Of a stretch of 64,000 bases of DNA, positions 8,826-19,878 are shown piece by piece (within the stretch, counting starts at the first letter, position 1; each line of letters opens with the position of its first letter). Both the position numbers and the translations under genes were made by a program. The notes beneath the pieces are model-generated. The model did not search any database, was not told the origin of the DNA, and saw nothing but the letters and a program-made list of their open reading frames with translations. Source of the stretch: an alpha proteobacterium U9-1i (lineage in GTDB: Bacteria > Pseudomonadota > Alphaproteobacteria > Caulobacterales > Aquidulcibacteraceae); contig BBSY01000004.1 in NCBI GenBank assembly GCA_000974665.1, positions 124,001-188,000 of the forward strand. The letters run 5' to 3'.

Positions 8826-10019
8826 TTAAGCATTGAGGCGTCCGCGCGGCGGCGGCGAGGTCAATTGAAGGGCAAGCGCACCGCCCGCGAGGCTCAAGAG
8901 AGCCATCACCCAATATCCGTCGGCGCCCGCCAGATCATAGAGGAACCCAGAGAAAATGGTGGCGAGCCCCATCAGCAAGCCACCTGAAAGCGCCGAATAA
9001 AGCGTCTGCGAGAGCCCCGCGGAACTCTCCGGCGCCTCGCGATAAAGCAGCCGCATCGCCCCTATGTGCGCCGCCGCGAAGGTAAAGCCGTGCATGCCCT
9101 GGAGCACCCATAGACCCAACCCAAGCGGCGCAAATCCCATCGCGAACCATCGCACCAAGCCCGCAGCTGCGCCGAATAGGATGAACGCTTCAGGGGTGCT
9201 CCGCCGTTCGAGCAGCGGCAGGCTCCACAAAAACGCGACTTCGACCAAGACGCCAATCGCCCAAAGCTGGCCTACCATCTCAGGCGACACGCCTTGCGCA
9301 CGCCAGACCAGGGTCGAGAAGCTGTAGTAGAATGCATGACCGCTTTGGATCAAACCGCACGCAAAAATGAGGATCAGATACCGTCGATTGGAGAGCAACG
9401 CTTTCGCCCCATCGACACGTTCGCTCCAAGATCGCGCGTGCGCGCCCAACGGCGCAGGATCGCGCTTCAACACGAACGCGCACAACGCTGTCAGCGTGAG
9501 TGATGAAATCACCCAAGCCGCCACCGCGCCCAAGCCGAAGCGCGCGATCATCGCACCACCGGCAATGTTGGCGAAAATAAATGCGAGCGAACCGATGCCG
9601 CGCGCGACGCCGTAGCTGAACTTCCCCTTCTCGGTCGCGCGCAGCAGTGCGCCTTCCACGAACGGAACCAATCCTTGCATCAAGGTGAGCGCCACAAAGC
9701 CCGTGAACAGCAACGAAGCGAGGTCACGCGCGATGAAAAAGAACGCCGCGTAGGACAACACCGCGCCTGCAGCAATCACCTGCATAGGCAAACGCCGGTC
9801 GGCGACGCCGTCAGCCCAGAACGCCAGCAGCGGGCCAGTAACAATGCGCGCCAGCGACGCCAATGAAAGCACCAGGCCGATCTCCGCGCCGACCAGGCCG
9901 CGCTCGACCTCAAGCCAGCGCGCCAGATAGGGCATCACCATGCCGGTCGTGCCGAACAAGGCGCTCATCACCAAAGTCACGCGCGCGGCGCGCGAGATCG
10001 AGGAAGGGCTGTCTGCCAT
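8826..10019 (-). CDS. MFS transporter (MFS_1-like/LacY-HcaT type)
   Basis: 397 residues from ATG 10019. The same frame is open further upstream, but that part is the antisense of the iminopeptidase gene and reads as arginine-rich noise. About 12 hydrophobic segments are visible, including VTLVMSALFGTTGMVMPYL and LASLARIVTGPLLAFWADGVADRR, which is the MFS loop 2-3 motif (D-G-x-x-D-R-R). The overall pattern fits the MFS_1-like group containing 3-phenylpropionate (HcaT) and nucleoside/sugar symporters. The substrate is unknown. It is divergent from proline iminopeptidase with 86 bp between the starts. Confidence 0.88.
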   Translation of the reverse strand: MADSPSSISRAARVTLVMSALFGTTGMVMPYLARWLEVERGLVGAEIGLVLSLASLARIVTGPLLAFWADGVADRRLPMQVIAAGAVLSYAAFFFIARDLASLLFTGFVALTLMQGLVPFVEGALLRATEKGKFSYGVARGIGSLAFIFANIAGGAMIARFGLGAVAAWVISSLTLTALCAFVLKRDPAPLGAHARSWSERVDGAKALLSNRRYLILIFACGLIQSGHAFYYSFSTLVWRAQGVSPEMVGQLWAIGVLVEVAFLWSLPLLERRSTPEAFILFGAAAGLVRWFAMGFAPLGLGLWVLQGMHGFTFAAAHIGAMRLLYREAPESSAGLSQTLYSALSGGLLMGLATIFSGFLYDLAGADGYWVMALLSLAGGALALQLTSPPPRGRLNA

Positions 10020-10105
10020 CGACGTAAGGGCGCTCCGCCCCTTGCTCGGGGCGCGTCTGCCCCGTAACCCTCTAATCGTGATTTGAGAAGGCGCCCGAAC
10101 GTCCC

Positions 10106-11080
10106 ATGAGCATGCAAACGCCCCGCCGCGAACTTTACCCGGCGTTCGAACCCTATCAGAGCGAAATGCTGCCGGTTTCGGCGTTGCACACGATCTATTT
10201 CGAGCAATCCGGAAACCCAGATGGTCTTCCAGCACTCGCACTGCATGGCGGCCCCGGCGGCGGTCTCTCGCCGGAGATGCGCCGCTTCTTCGACCCGTCA
10301 CGCTATCGCGTGATCTTGCTTGACCAGCGCGGTTGCGGCCGCTCCACGCCGCACGCCGACTTGCGCGAGAACACGACGTGGGACTTGGTCGCCGACATCG
10401 AGAAAATCCGCGAACGCTTGGGCATCGAGAAATGGCTCGTGTTCGGCGGCTCGTGGGGCTCGACGCTGGCGCTGGCGTATGCCGCCAAGCATCCTGACCG
10501 CGTCGCCGGCCTGGTGTTGCGCGGCATCTTTTTGCTAACCAAGCATGAAATCGATTGGTTCTACCAACAAGGCGCCAGCAACGTTTTCCCCGACGCGTTT
10601 GATCGCTACGTCGCGCCAATTCCGGAGGCCGAACGCGGCGCTCTCTTGCCCGCGTTCTACAAACGCCTCACCTCGGACAATCGCGATGAACGTATGCGCG
10701 CCGCGCGTGCCTGGGCGCGCTGGGAAGGCGAAACCATTTCATTCGCCGGTCCCTCGGCGCTGCCGATGCGCTTCAATGAGGATCGCTTTGTCGACGCGTT
10801 CGCGCGCATCGAGTGCCATTATTTTATGAACAACGGCTTCTTCGAGCGTGACGGTTGGCTGCTCGAACAAGCGGACACTTTCCGTCGCATCCCCGGCAAC
10901 ATCGTCCACGGCCGCTACGATATGTGCACGCCATTCTCTTCGGCGTGGGCGCTGAAGCGCGTGTGGCCGGAGGCGCACTTGGACATCATCGGCGACGCCG
11001 GCCATTCAAGCTTGGAACCCGGCATCGTCGACGCGCTGGTGCGCGCGACAGATGGGATGATCGACAAGGGCAAGTGGTAA
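10106..11080 (+). CDS. pip: Proline iminopeptidase
   Basis: 324 residues, alpha/beta-hydrolase fold. The family signature HGGPGGG (oxyanion hole) is near residue 48 and the nucleophile elbow GGSWGS (Ser about 114) follows. The acid is in HGRYDMCTP and the catalytic His in AGHSSLEPG near the end. The N-terminal RRELYPAFEPYQSEMLPV and LDQRGCGRSTPHADLRENTTWDLVADIEKIR are characteristic of proline iminopeptidase (S33 family), which removes N-terminal proline from peptides in the cytoplasm. Length is normal. The start is the ATG at 10106 and the reading is clean throughout. Confidence 0.96.
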   Translation: MSMQTPRRELYPAFEPYQSEMLPVSALHTIYFEQSGNPDGLPALALHGGPGGGLSPEMRRFFDPSRYRVILLDQRGCGRSTPHADLRENTTWDLVADIEKIRERLGIEKWLVFGGSWGSTLALAYAAKHPDRVAGLVLRGIFLLTKHEIDWFYQQGASNVFPDAFDRYVAPIPEAERGALLPAFYKRLTSDNRDERMRAARAWARWEGETISFAGPSALPMRFNEDRFVDAFARIECHYFMNNGFFERDGWLLEQADTFRRIPGNIVHGRYDMCTPFSSAWALKRVWPEAHLDIIGDAGHSSLEPGIVDALVRATDGMIDKGKW

Positions 11081-11092
11081 GCGTCGTCCTGA

Positions 11093-12235
11093 TTACCAGA
11101 GCCAGCCGCGCGCGCCATGCTGATCGCGATGCAAATCGACGCTGAGCACGATCGCGAAGCCGGCCATCAACGTTGTCATCGCCGTGCCGCCGAAGGAAAT
11201 CACCGGCAATGGAATGCCGACGACCGGCACCAGCCCGATCACCATCGACGTGTTGATGAAAACGTAGGCGGCAAGGGTCGCCGCGACACCAGCCGCCGCG
11301 AGCTTCGAGAACAGCGAGCGAGCCCGCAGGGCAACGTTTAGCGCCAGCGCCATGAGGCCAGCGTAGAGCCCAAGCACAAGCACTCCGCCCAGCAAGCCGA
11401 ACTCTTCAACAATCATGGTAAAGATGAAGTCGGTGTGTTTTTCGGGGAGGAAGTCGAGTTGCGCTTGCGTCCCGTGGAGATAGCCGCGACCGAATAGGCC
11501 GGACGAACCGATGGCGATCTTCGATTGCAGCACGTGATAACCAGCGCCGAGCGGATCGTCGGCCAAGCCCAGGAACACGTTCACGCGATCACGCTGATAA
11601 TCGTGCAGTACGTAGTTGTAGGCAAAGAATGCGCCGACGGCGCCGAGCACCGCGCCGATCCCGATAATCCATTTGGATAGGCCCGCCAGAAACATGACGG
11701 CGATGCCCGCGAACAGGATCAGCATCGCCGTGCCCAAATCCGGCTGGTGCATGACCAACGCCACCGGCGCGACGATCATCAGAAACGCAGGGATCGTCCA
11801 TAAAATCGCGCCGACGCGCCGTGCGTCGAGTTGATGATAGTAGCGCGCCAGTGCGAGCACGATGGCGATCTTCATGAACTCGGATGGCTGCATCGAGATC
11901 GGACCGATATCCAGCCAACGTTGCGCACCCATCCGCGTCGCGCCAACAACCTCGACGGCGACGAGCAAGAGCAGCGTTAGCGCGTAAAGCGGATAGGCGA
12001 TCGCAAGCCAGAAGCGTGTATCGAGGAATGTCGCTGCGAGGATAGCGACCACCAACAACGTCGCAAAGCGGATCGCATGCGTCAGCGGCATGTCCGTCCA
12101 CGCGCCTGACGACACCGAAAAGTGCATCAGCACGCCAATGAACGCGAGCGCGCAAAGGATCGTAATGATCCCCCAATTAAGCGACGCGAACTTGTCGAAG
12201 ATCGTGGTCGGACCAGATGCCGAGATCGTGGTCAT
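11093..12235 (-). CDS. rodA: Rod-shape SEDS glycosyltransferase RodA (MrdB)
   Basis: 380 residues with about ten membrane helices. SEDS-family motifs are present: GAQRWLDIGPISMQPSEFMKI, HQPDLGTAM, the extracellular FLPEKHTDFIF containing the catalytic Asp region, and the C-terminal GIPLPVISFGGTA. RodA polymerises glycan strands from lipid II for the elongasome and works as a pair with PBP2, encoded immediately upstream with a 4-nt overlap (12232-12235). It is the last gene of the mreBCD-mrdA-rodA operon. Confidence 0.97.
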   Translation of the reverse strand: MTTISASGPTTIFDKFASLNWGIITILCALAFIGVLMHFSVSSGAWTDMPLTHAIRFATLLVVAILAATFLDTRFWLAIAYPLYALTLLLLVAVEVVGATRMGAQRWLDIGPISMQPSEFMKIAIVLALARYYHQLDARRVGAILWTIPAFLMIVAPVALVMHQPDLGTAMLILFAGIAVMFLAGLSKWIIGIGAVLGAVGAFFAYNYVLHDYQRDRVNVFLGLADDPLGAGYHVLQSKIAIGSSGLFGRGYLHGTQAQLDFLPEKHTDFIFTMIVEEFGLLGGVLVLGLYAGLMALALNVALRARSLFSKLAAAGVAATLAAYVFINTSMVIGLVPVVGIPLPVISFGGTAMTTLMAGFAIVLSVDLHRDQHGARGWLW

Positions 12236-14208
12236 GCCTGGCGCTCCCCTTCAAGGGCGGCAAGCCGCGCGGGCTCACGTCGCGACGGGTCGCGCAGCAA
12301 CGCCGCCTTCATGATCGCACCGGCGATCGGACCGGCGACCGCAGAGCCGGCGCCGCCATGCTCGACAATCACTGCGCACGCGTAACGCGGCTCGTGCCAC
12401 GGTCCGAAGCAACAAAAGAGCGCGTTGTCACGATACTTCCACTCGATGGTGGAGAAATGCCGACCACGATTGGCGCCAAGGGCGCGGACTTGCGCCGTCC
12501 CGGTTTTGCCGGCGATCTGCACAGGCGCCCAACCTTGCGTGCCTGGCCCCGCCTCGACGGTTTGGCCGGTCTCTGGATGACGCACGAGGCCCATATTTCC
12601 GGCGCGCGTCGCCGTGCCGCCAGGCTCATTGCAAACGCCGAACATGCCGTCGCGCACGCGCGCGAGAAATTCCGCTTCAATGCCGGCCATATGCGGCGGC
12701 TGCGCCGGTTCGGTGACGCCCGGCGCTTCGCGTACAAGACGCGGATTGACGGCCAGCCCATTGTTGCCAAGGCGCGCCGCCATGACCGCAAGCTGCAACG
12801 GCGTGACGCCCATAGCGCCTTGCCCGATGCCGTAATTGACGGTGAGACCGCCGGTCCAACCTTCGTTTCGGTTTTCGCGCCACCAAGTGGGATCGGGAAT
12901 GAGGCCATCGCGAACGTTCGGCACGTTGACGTCGAAGTGCTGGCCTAAACCGAACGCGCGCGCGACTTCGGCGATCTTTTCCGGACCAGCCCGCAATGCG
13001 GCCTGATAGAAGTAGACGTCGCAGGAATGCTTGATGGCGTCGTGCAAGTTCATGCGGCCATGACCGCCGGCGCGCCAGCAGTGGAACACGCGCCCGCCGT
13101 ACGAAAATCCGCCCGAGCAGCTCACGGCCCAATTATCTTCGACGCCGGCCTGCTTCGCGGCGATGCCAACCATCATCTTGAACGTGGAACCGGGCGCGTA
13201 AACGCCCGTCACTGTTTTATGATAGAGCGGCTTCTTCTCATCGAGATTGTAGGCGCTGAAATTTGCTTGACTGATGCCATTGACGAACAGGTTCGGGTCG
13301 AACCCTGGCGCTGACGCCATCACCAGCAAGTCGCCGGTGTAGATGTCCATGACGACGGCCGAACCGGATTGTTCGCCGAAATTCTGCATCGCCGTGCGCT
13401 GCAATTCGTGATCGATCGTCAGCACCACGCCCGAACCGCGAACCGGGTCGCGCCGCTCGCGCTCGTCTTCGCCCTGCTCGACGCCGCGCGCGTTGACGAT
13501 CACTTTGCGGTAGCCGGCCTGTCCGTGCAGCACGTCCTCCATTTCCGCCTCAAGGCCCGCTTTGCCGACGCGGACATGCGGATTGCGGAAATACATCGCG
13601 CGGCTTTCGGCGCCCTCTTCGATCACTCTATCGATGTCGCGCTGCGTTGGCTTTTGCACGTAGCCGATTGGATGGGCATAGACGACGTCGAACGGATAAG
13701 CGCGCACGTCCGCCGAATTCGCGACAATGCCCCGCAATTCCGGCAGCCGCACATTGATGGCGTTGAATTCCTCCCAGGTCAGCCCTTCCGTCAACGGCTG
13801 CGGCTCATAGCGCGAACCGCCACGTACGCGGATGATTGCGCGCCGCGCCCACTCGGCGTTCAGCCCGAGGATTTGACCCACGCGCGCAACGACCTCCTCC
13901 AGATTATCGACGTCGTTTTGAACAACGGAGACCTGATAGTCCTTGCTGGTCTGCGCGAGGATCGTTCCGAAGCGATCGTAGATGATGCCGCGCGGCGGCG
14001 CGATCACGCGCGTGTCGAACCGGTTCTCGTCAGCGGCATTGCTGTACTCGCTGCTGAGAAAATTGGTCGCTTGCAGCTGCCCCATGCGAAATACGATCGC
14101 GCCCATGACGCCCGCGCCAGCAACCGACATGAACGCGGCGCGACGCGAAAACAGCACGTTCACATCGCGCTTTGGCGTGGTCGTTCCAACTTTCTTAGGG
14201 CGCTTCAT
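12232..14208 (-). CDS. mrdA: Penicillin-binding protein 2 (peptidoglycan transpeptidase)
   Basis: 658 residues. One N-terminal membrane helix (about 25-43) is followed by a class B PBP dimerisation domain with APPRGIIYDRFG near residue 72. The transpeptidase domain has the SxxK box in APGSTFKM, the SxN-position motif HSCDVYFY and KTGTAQ (the KTG box). The HSCDVYFYQAA form and its length identify PBP2 rather than FtsI. It cross-links side-wall peptidoglycan with RodA. It overlaps mreD (14205-14208) and rodA (12232-12235) by 4 nt each. Confidence 0.97.
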   Translation of the reverse strand: MKRPKKVGTTTPKRDVNVLFSRRAAFMSVAGAGVMGAIVFRMGQLQATNFLSSEYSNAADENRFDTRVIAPPRGIIYDRFGTILAQTSKDYQVSVVQNDVDNLEEVVARVGQILGLNAEWARRAIIRVRGGSRYEPQPLTEGLTWEEFNAINVRLPELRGIVANSADVRAYPFDVVYAHPIGYVQKPTQRDIDRVIEEGAESRAMYFRNPHVRVGKAGLEAEMEDVLHGQAGYRKVIVNARGVEQGEDERERRDPVRGSGVVLTIDHELQRTAMQNFGEQSGSAVVMDIYTGDLLVMASAPGFDPNLFVNGISQANFSAYNLDEKKPLYHKTVTGVYAPGSTFKMMVGIAAKQAGVEDNWAVSCSGGFSYGGRVFHCWRAGGHGRMNLHDAIKHSCDVYFYQAALRAGPEKIAEVARAFGLGQHFDVNVPNVRDGLIPDPTWWRENRNEGWTGGLTVNYGIGQGAMGVTPLQLAVMAARLGNNGLAVNPRLVREAPGVTEPAQPPHMAGIEAEFLARVRDGMFGVCNEPGGTATRAGNMGLVRHPETGQTVEAGPGTQGWAPVQIAGKTGTAQVRALGANRGRHFSTIEWKYRDNALFCCFGPWHEPRYACAVIVEHGGAGSAVAGPIAGAIMKAALLRDPSRREPARLAALEGERQA

Positions 14209-14732
14209 CGGCGGTTCCCCGGCCTCGGGATTGAACTGGTCGCGTTCATGTAGAGCGGCCGCACAAGCGGAAACAGCAAGGCTGTGATCACCGCGGCTTC
14301 CGCATAGGGACGCACTGAAACGTTGCGGCCAAGCCCAAGCGGCGCAAGCACCATTGCGATCAGAATTGTGAGCAGCGCTGTGACGATGAAGCCGCCCCAG
14401 AGCGACACGAGGTTTGGCGCACTCATAATCACGGCAGCCGCGCGACCGATTAGGTAAGCGGAGAGATAGAGCGCGACGAAAAGGCCGTACGGTCCGCCGG
14501 CCAGTTGGTCATGTACGAGCCCCAGCAAGACGAGCACGATCGGCGCACGCCAACTGGCTTTGTCTTCGGCGGCCCAACCGTACGCGGCCCAAAGCACCGC
14601 GAGCGGCATTGGCGGTTGCGCAAACAACGGCCCAAGCGGCAGCGCGGGCAAGATCACGCTGAGCACCGCAAGCGCAAAGCCCCACGCCCGCAGCGTCTCA
14701 CGGCTGGCGGCGCGGAGCGCGAACGCGTTCAT
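14205..14732 (-). CDS. mreD: Rod shape-determining protein MreD
   Basis: 175 residues, almost entirely hydrophobic with five or six membrane helices. MreD family features are visible: PLGPLFAQPPMPLAVLWAAYG near the N-terminus and LVLLGLVHDQLAGGPYGLFVALYLSAYLI in the middle (the LGLxxDxLxGxPxGL pattern). It is an inner-membrane partner of MreC and MreB in the elongasome. It starts inside the mreC stop (14729-14732) and its end overlaps the PBP2 start by 4 nt. Confidence 0.93.
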   Translation of the reverse strand: MNAFALRAASRETLRAWGFALAVLSVILPALPLGPLFAQPPMPLAVLWAAYGWAAEDKASWRAPIVLVLLGLVHDQLAGGPYGLFVALYLSAYLIGRAAAVIMSAPNLVSLWGGFIVTALLTILIAMVLAPLGLGRNVSVRPYAEAAVITALLFPLVRPLYMNATSSIPRPGNRR

Positions 14733-15856
14733 TGACTTGGCCCTGGAGGTTGCGGCTCGGGGTTTGCCGGCGGCGTTTCGGCGGGAGGCGGCGCTTGCGT
14801 CGCGGCCGGCTGCGTCACCGGCTCGCGTCGCGGCCGGGGCGTCGTCGTCGGAGGGGCGCTTGGGATGGTCGGCGCTGCGGCTGTTACGTCACGGCCCACA
14901 GACGCGACCGACGATTGCGTGTTGAGCGGCGGCTCGCCGCCGTCCGCGGGCGCAGCTTCGGGGTCCTCGGCGCCAATAAATGGAATGAGGCGCACGAAAT
15001 CGATGGGTCGGCTCGCAACCGAAAGCGCCACGCGCCATTGGCCGTCGCCGCTGCGGCGCGCTACGCCCACCGGCAAGCCGCGCGGATAAAGCCCGCCATC
15101 GCCCGACGTCACGACGCGCTCACCTTCACGCAAACTTTCCGCCCCGACGATGAAATCGAGCCGCGGCGCCTGCAATTGGTAAGGCCCAGTGATCAATTCA
15201 GGCGCCTGCGTGGCCTGCCCCGCCAACACGGCGCGGACGCGCGAGGCCTCCCCCATGACGGGGATACGCGAATTGTAGTCGTCCAGCATCAACACGCGCG
15301 ACGAGCGACGTCCAACGGACACAACACGACCAACGAGGCCGTTTTCATTCACCGCGATGAAACCGATGCGCACGCCGTGATCAGCGCCGGCATTTGCCAC
15401 AAGCGTGCGCGTAAACGGCCCGCCGGAATCGAGCACCAATTGCGCGGCAATCGAGCTTTCGATGTCGGCGCCATCGCCGAACGAATCCGCCGGCATGCGC
15501 AGCAGCGCTTCGTAACGCGCGTTGCGCTCCGCCAGCCGCTCGGCCAGTTCGCGCCAAGATTGGAGCTCGCGGTTCTCGCGCTCCAGTTCCTCAATGCGCG
15601 ATGTGGCTGTCCACATGGAGCCGAAGCGCGCGAATACATCCTCGCCCGCGCGGAACGGCCCAGTCGCGACGCGCCCCGCGGCGCCCGCCCCATCGTCACC
15701 GGTCTGCTGTGCTGCTTGGCCGATGCCCGGGTTGCGGCCGAATTGCAGTCCGATCAGCACCACCGAGCCCGCAAACGCGAGCACGGCGATGATCAAACCG
15801 GGCGTGATTTTGCGTCCGGTACCCGCGCGCCGCACACCGCTTCTGCGTCTGGCCAC
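14729..15856 (-). CDS. mreC: Rod shape-determining protein MreC
   Basis: 375 residues from a GTG at 15856. A basic N-terminus and one membrane helix (about 17-36) are followed by a coiled coil (IEELERENRELQSWRELAERLAE, written here as two halves: IEELERENRELQ and SWRELAERLAE). The periplasmic beta-rich MreC domain contains VVSVGRRSSRVLMLDDYNS and VGVARRSGDGQWRV. The last 70 residues are a proline/threonine-rich tail, which is common in alphaproteobacterial MreC and poorly conserved. MreC links MreB filaments to the periplasmic synthases. Confidence 0.95.
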   Translation of the reverse strand: MARRRSGVRRAGTGRKITPGLIIAVLAFAGSVVLIGLQFGRNPGIGQAAQQTGDDGAGAAGRVATGPFRAGEDVFARFGSMWTATSRIEELERENRELQSWRELAERLAERNARYEALLRMPADSFGDGADIESSIAAQLVLDSGGPFTRTLVANAGADHGVRIGFIAVNENGLVGRVVSVGRRSSRVLMLDDYNSRIPVMGEASRVRAVLAGQATQAPELITGPYQLQAPRLDFIVGAESLREGERVVTSGDGGLYPRGLPVGVARRSGDGQWRVALSVASRPIDFVRLIPFIGAEDPEAAPADGGEPPLNTQSSVASVGRDVTAAAPTIPSAPPTTTPRPRREPVTQPAATQAPPPAETPPANPEPQPPGPSQ

Positions 15857-15900
15857 GTGTCGCCTCTCTTAAGCGGGCCCAAAGGCCGAAATCGTCAGGC

Positions 15901-17323
<1,423 letters not shown>

Positions 17324-18517
17324 ATGATCCCTACGATTAGGGGCCCGCTGGGGATCAGGTTGATCGCACGTGGTTTATTGCTGGCGGCGGCGTTTTTTGC
17401 CGCCTTCGCGGGCGCGTCCGCCGCGCAGAGCGTGGACGACGCGCAACGCGGCGTCGTGCGCGTAGCGGTGATCGCGGAAACGCCCGAAGGCCGTATGCTG
17501 TACGGCACGGGCTCGGGTTTCGTTGTCGCGCCAAATCTTGTGGTAACCAACGCCCACGTGGTGGCGGCGGCGCGCCAGCAACCCAGTTTTGGGGTCGCGA
17601 TCATACCGCCCGAGGGCGATGGCATGATCCCGGCGCGGATCATCCGTTACTCGGCGCTGACCGAACTGGCGCTGCTCGAATTCTCAAGCGGCCCGAACTT
17701 GCCCTCACTCACTGTATCAACCTTGGAGCCCCGCGCCGGCGACGCCATTCTCGCGCTCGGCTATCCGGACGTGGACGACCTCTCCCGTCCCGCCGACGAA
17801 TTGGTGCGCCCCACGCCGCCGTCGCGCTCTTCCGGCGACATCGCTTCGCTGCGTGATCGCGCGCCGACGGGCGATCCTATCCCCACGATCAACCACGAGG
17901 CCGTGATCTCGTCAGGATCGTCTGGCGGGCCATTGCTCGATCAATGCGGGCGCATTATCGGCGTCAACACCTGGCACGCGCGCGGCGCCGACACGCGCGA
18001 GAGCCGCGGCGTCGCCACGCGCACGTCGGTGCTGCTGCAATTTCTAGAGGAAGCCGGGGTCACTGCTGAGGTCACGGAAGAACGTTGCCTCACCTTTGCC
18101 GAGCGCGCCGAGCAGGAGCGCGCGGCAACGGTCGCGGCGCTTGAGGAACAGAACCGCGAACTTTCAACGAAACTCGAAACAGCTGACCGGCTCACGCGCA
18201 TCTCGATCGTAATCCTAATCGGCGGGACGCTGTCGCTGTTTGTAGCGGTCTGCGTTTTGGGCGGATTGCTGCTCACGCGCCGCAAGCATGAGGATCACCC
18301 GGTCGAGGCCATACACATCGAACGTAAACATCGCAGCGCCCTTGGCATCGGCGCTGTCGTGGGTGGTGCGGCCGTGGCGGCGCTGCTGATCATCGCCGCA
18401 GGCATCGCGCTGCTGCGTGCGCGGGCAATAGATTTCGACGATCTGCGCAGCCGCCTTGAGTTTATCCAAAGTGGACAGGGCGACAAAGCCGCGCCGACGC
18501 AAGCGTCGCCGGAATAA
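17324..18517 (+). CDS. HtrA-like trypsin-fold membrane protease with altered triad
   Basis: 397 residues from ATG 17324; a TTG at 17300 is an alternative start. A signal peptide or anchor (about 10-34) precedes a trypsin-like domain (about 36-240) with GTGSGFVVAP, VVTNAHVV (His 78) and SSGSSGGPLLD (Ser 200). Where HtrA proteins have the catalytic Asp (T-D-x-A-x-L), this one reads TELALLEF, so Glu 114 occupies the site. A coiled coil (about 265-285) and two more membrane helices (about 288-312 and 335-358) follow. There is no PDZ domain. A membrane-tethered protease or pseudoprotease are both possible. Confidence 0.85.
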   Translation: MIPTIRGPLGIRLIARGLLLAAAFFAAFAGASAAQSVDDAQRGVVRVAVIAETPEGRMLYGTGSGFVVAPNLVVTNAHVVAAARQQPSFGVAIIPPEGDGMIPARIIRYSALTELALLEFSSGPNLPSLTVSTLEPRAGDAILALGYPDVDDLSRPADELVRPTPPSRSSGDIASLRDRAPTGDPIPTINHEAVISSGSSGGPLLDQCGRIIGVNTWHARGADTRESRGVATRTSVLLQFLEEAGVTAEVTEERCLTFAERAEQERAATVAALEEQNRELSTKLETADRLTRISIVILIGGTLSLFVAVCVLGGLLLTRRKHEDHPVEAIHIERKHRSALGIGAVVGGAAVAALLIIAAGIALLRARAIDFDDLRSRLEFIQSGQGDKAAPTQASPE

Positions 18518-19840
18518 TTACTGCACCGTCGCGGCGGCTTGGGGCCATGCGACGCGCCAAATGATCCCACCGACATCGTCAGCGACGAGCAACGCGCCCG
18601 TCTGATCCATCGCGACACCAACGGGGCGCCCTTGGGCTTGCCCACGGTCATTCAGGAAGCCGGTTAGGAAATCCTGGGTCTCACCGCTCGGCGTCCCGTT
18701 TGCAAAGGGTACGAACACAACCTTGTAGCCGGACGGCTCTGAGCGGTTCCAAGAGCCGTGCTGGCCGACGAATGCACCATTCCAGTAGCGCGCCGGAAAT
18801 GCATCGAAATCGTAGAAGAATAGGCCGAGCGAGGCGGTGTGGGAGCCGAGCGCGTAATCTGGCGCAAGCGCCTCGCGCAGACGCACGTTCGCGGGAATCT
18901 CTACACGCTCGTCTCGGTGCGATCCGTAATAATAATACGGCCAACCGTAGAAGGCCCCGTCTTGAACGCTGGTGATGTAGTCCGGGACGAGATTGTCGCC
19001 GAGCATGTCGCGCTCATTCACTGCGGTCCAAAGCAGCCCGGTGTCAGGCGCCCATGCCATGCCGTTGGGGTTGCGCAGTCCAGACGCGTACACGCGTGCG
19101 TCGGAGCCGTCTGGATTGAACTCCCAAATCGCGGCGCGGCCCTCTTCGATCTCCATGCCTTCGTCGGCAATGTTCGAGACTGACCCCACCGACGCGTAAA
19201 TCTTCGTGCCATCAGCGTTGGCGATGAGGTTGCGTGTCCAATGACCGTTGCCGCCTTCGTTGTATGGGAAAGCGAGCACCTGTTCGCCGTTACCTTCGAG
19301 GCTTGTTGCGCCCGGCGTGAACGGCCAGCGCAACACTGCGTCGGTGTTGGCTATGTAGAGATAGCCGCCAACCAGCACCATGCCGAAAGGCTGGTTCAGC
19401 CCCTCCTTCAGGACGTGCGTTTCATCTACATCGCCGTCACGATCAGCATCGCGGAGCAACGTCACGCGATCGACGCCTTCGTCAGCATATGCGCCGGCGC
19501 CGCGCTGAATTTGATTGCGGATCCAGCCCATGATGCCGCCGCCCTCCGCTGGGCGCGATGCGGAATGCGCGATCAGAACGTCATTGTTCGGCAGCAAGTA
19601 GATCCAACGCGGGTGCGACAGGCCTTCGGCGTACCGTGTGACGACAAACCCTTCAGGCGCCACGGGCGCTGCGCCCTCCGCCCAGCCGATGGGGCGCGCC
19701 GTGTTCACTGTCGGCAACGGCCCGCCGCTTGGCTCGGCCAAAGTCGGATTGGCGCCGTAGCCCTCGTCTACACCGGCGGACGGAGCGCACGCGGAGAGCG
19801 CGAGGATTGCGATGGCCGAAAGCAGAGTGATCTTGAACAT
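18518..19840 (-). CDS. Sorbosone dehydrogenase-like PQQ-type beta-propeller lipoprotein
   Basis: 440 residues. A lipoprotein signal ends in LALSAC (Cys about 18). The rest is a six-bladed beta-propeller of the glucose/sorbosone dehydrogenase (GSDH) type: GFVVTRYAEGLSHPRWIYLLP, LLRDADRDGDVDETHVLKEG, NQPFGMVLVGGYLYIANTD, GLRNPNGMAWAPDTG, and the terminal RPVGVAMDQTGALLVADDVG. Proteins of this family oxidise sugars or polyols with PQQ in the periplasm. No PQQ synthesis genes are in the window, so substrate and cofactor are unproven. It is convergent with and directly abuts the membrane protease. Confidence 0.88.
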   Translation of the reverse strand: MFKITLLSAIAILALSACAPSAGVDEGYGANPTLAEPSGGPLPTVNTARPIGWAEGAAPVAPEGFVVTRYAEGLSHPRWIYLLPNNDVLIAHSASRPAEGGGIMGWIRNQIQRGAGAYADEGVDRVTLLRDADRDGDVDETHVLKEGLNQPFGMVLVGGYLYIANTDAVLRWPFTPGATSLEGNGEQVLAFPYNEGGNGHWTRNLIANADGTKIYASVGSVSNIADEGMEIEEGRAAIWEFNPDGSDARVYASGLRNPNGMAWAPDTGLLWTAVNERDMLGDNLVPDYITSVQDGAFYGWPYYYYGSHRDERVEIPANVRLREALAPDYALGSHTASLGLFFYDFDAFPARYWNGAFVGQHGSWNRSEPSGYKVVFVPFANGTPSGETQDFLTGFLNDRGQAQGRPVGVAMDQTGALLVADDVGGIIWRVAWPQAAATVQ

Positions 19841-19878
19841 GGGCGCATCCTGGAACAGCGGCGCCGCATTTGGCGAGC

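Noticed and set aside
10020-10619. Upstream extension of the MFS transporter frame to 10619
   Set aside because: It is antisense to the iminopeptidase gene, is arginine- and proline-rich without family similarity, and the transporter starts cleanly at 10019.
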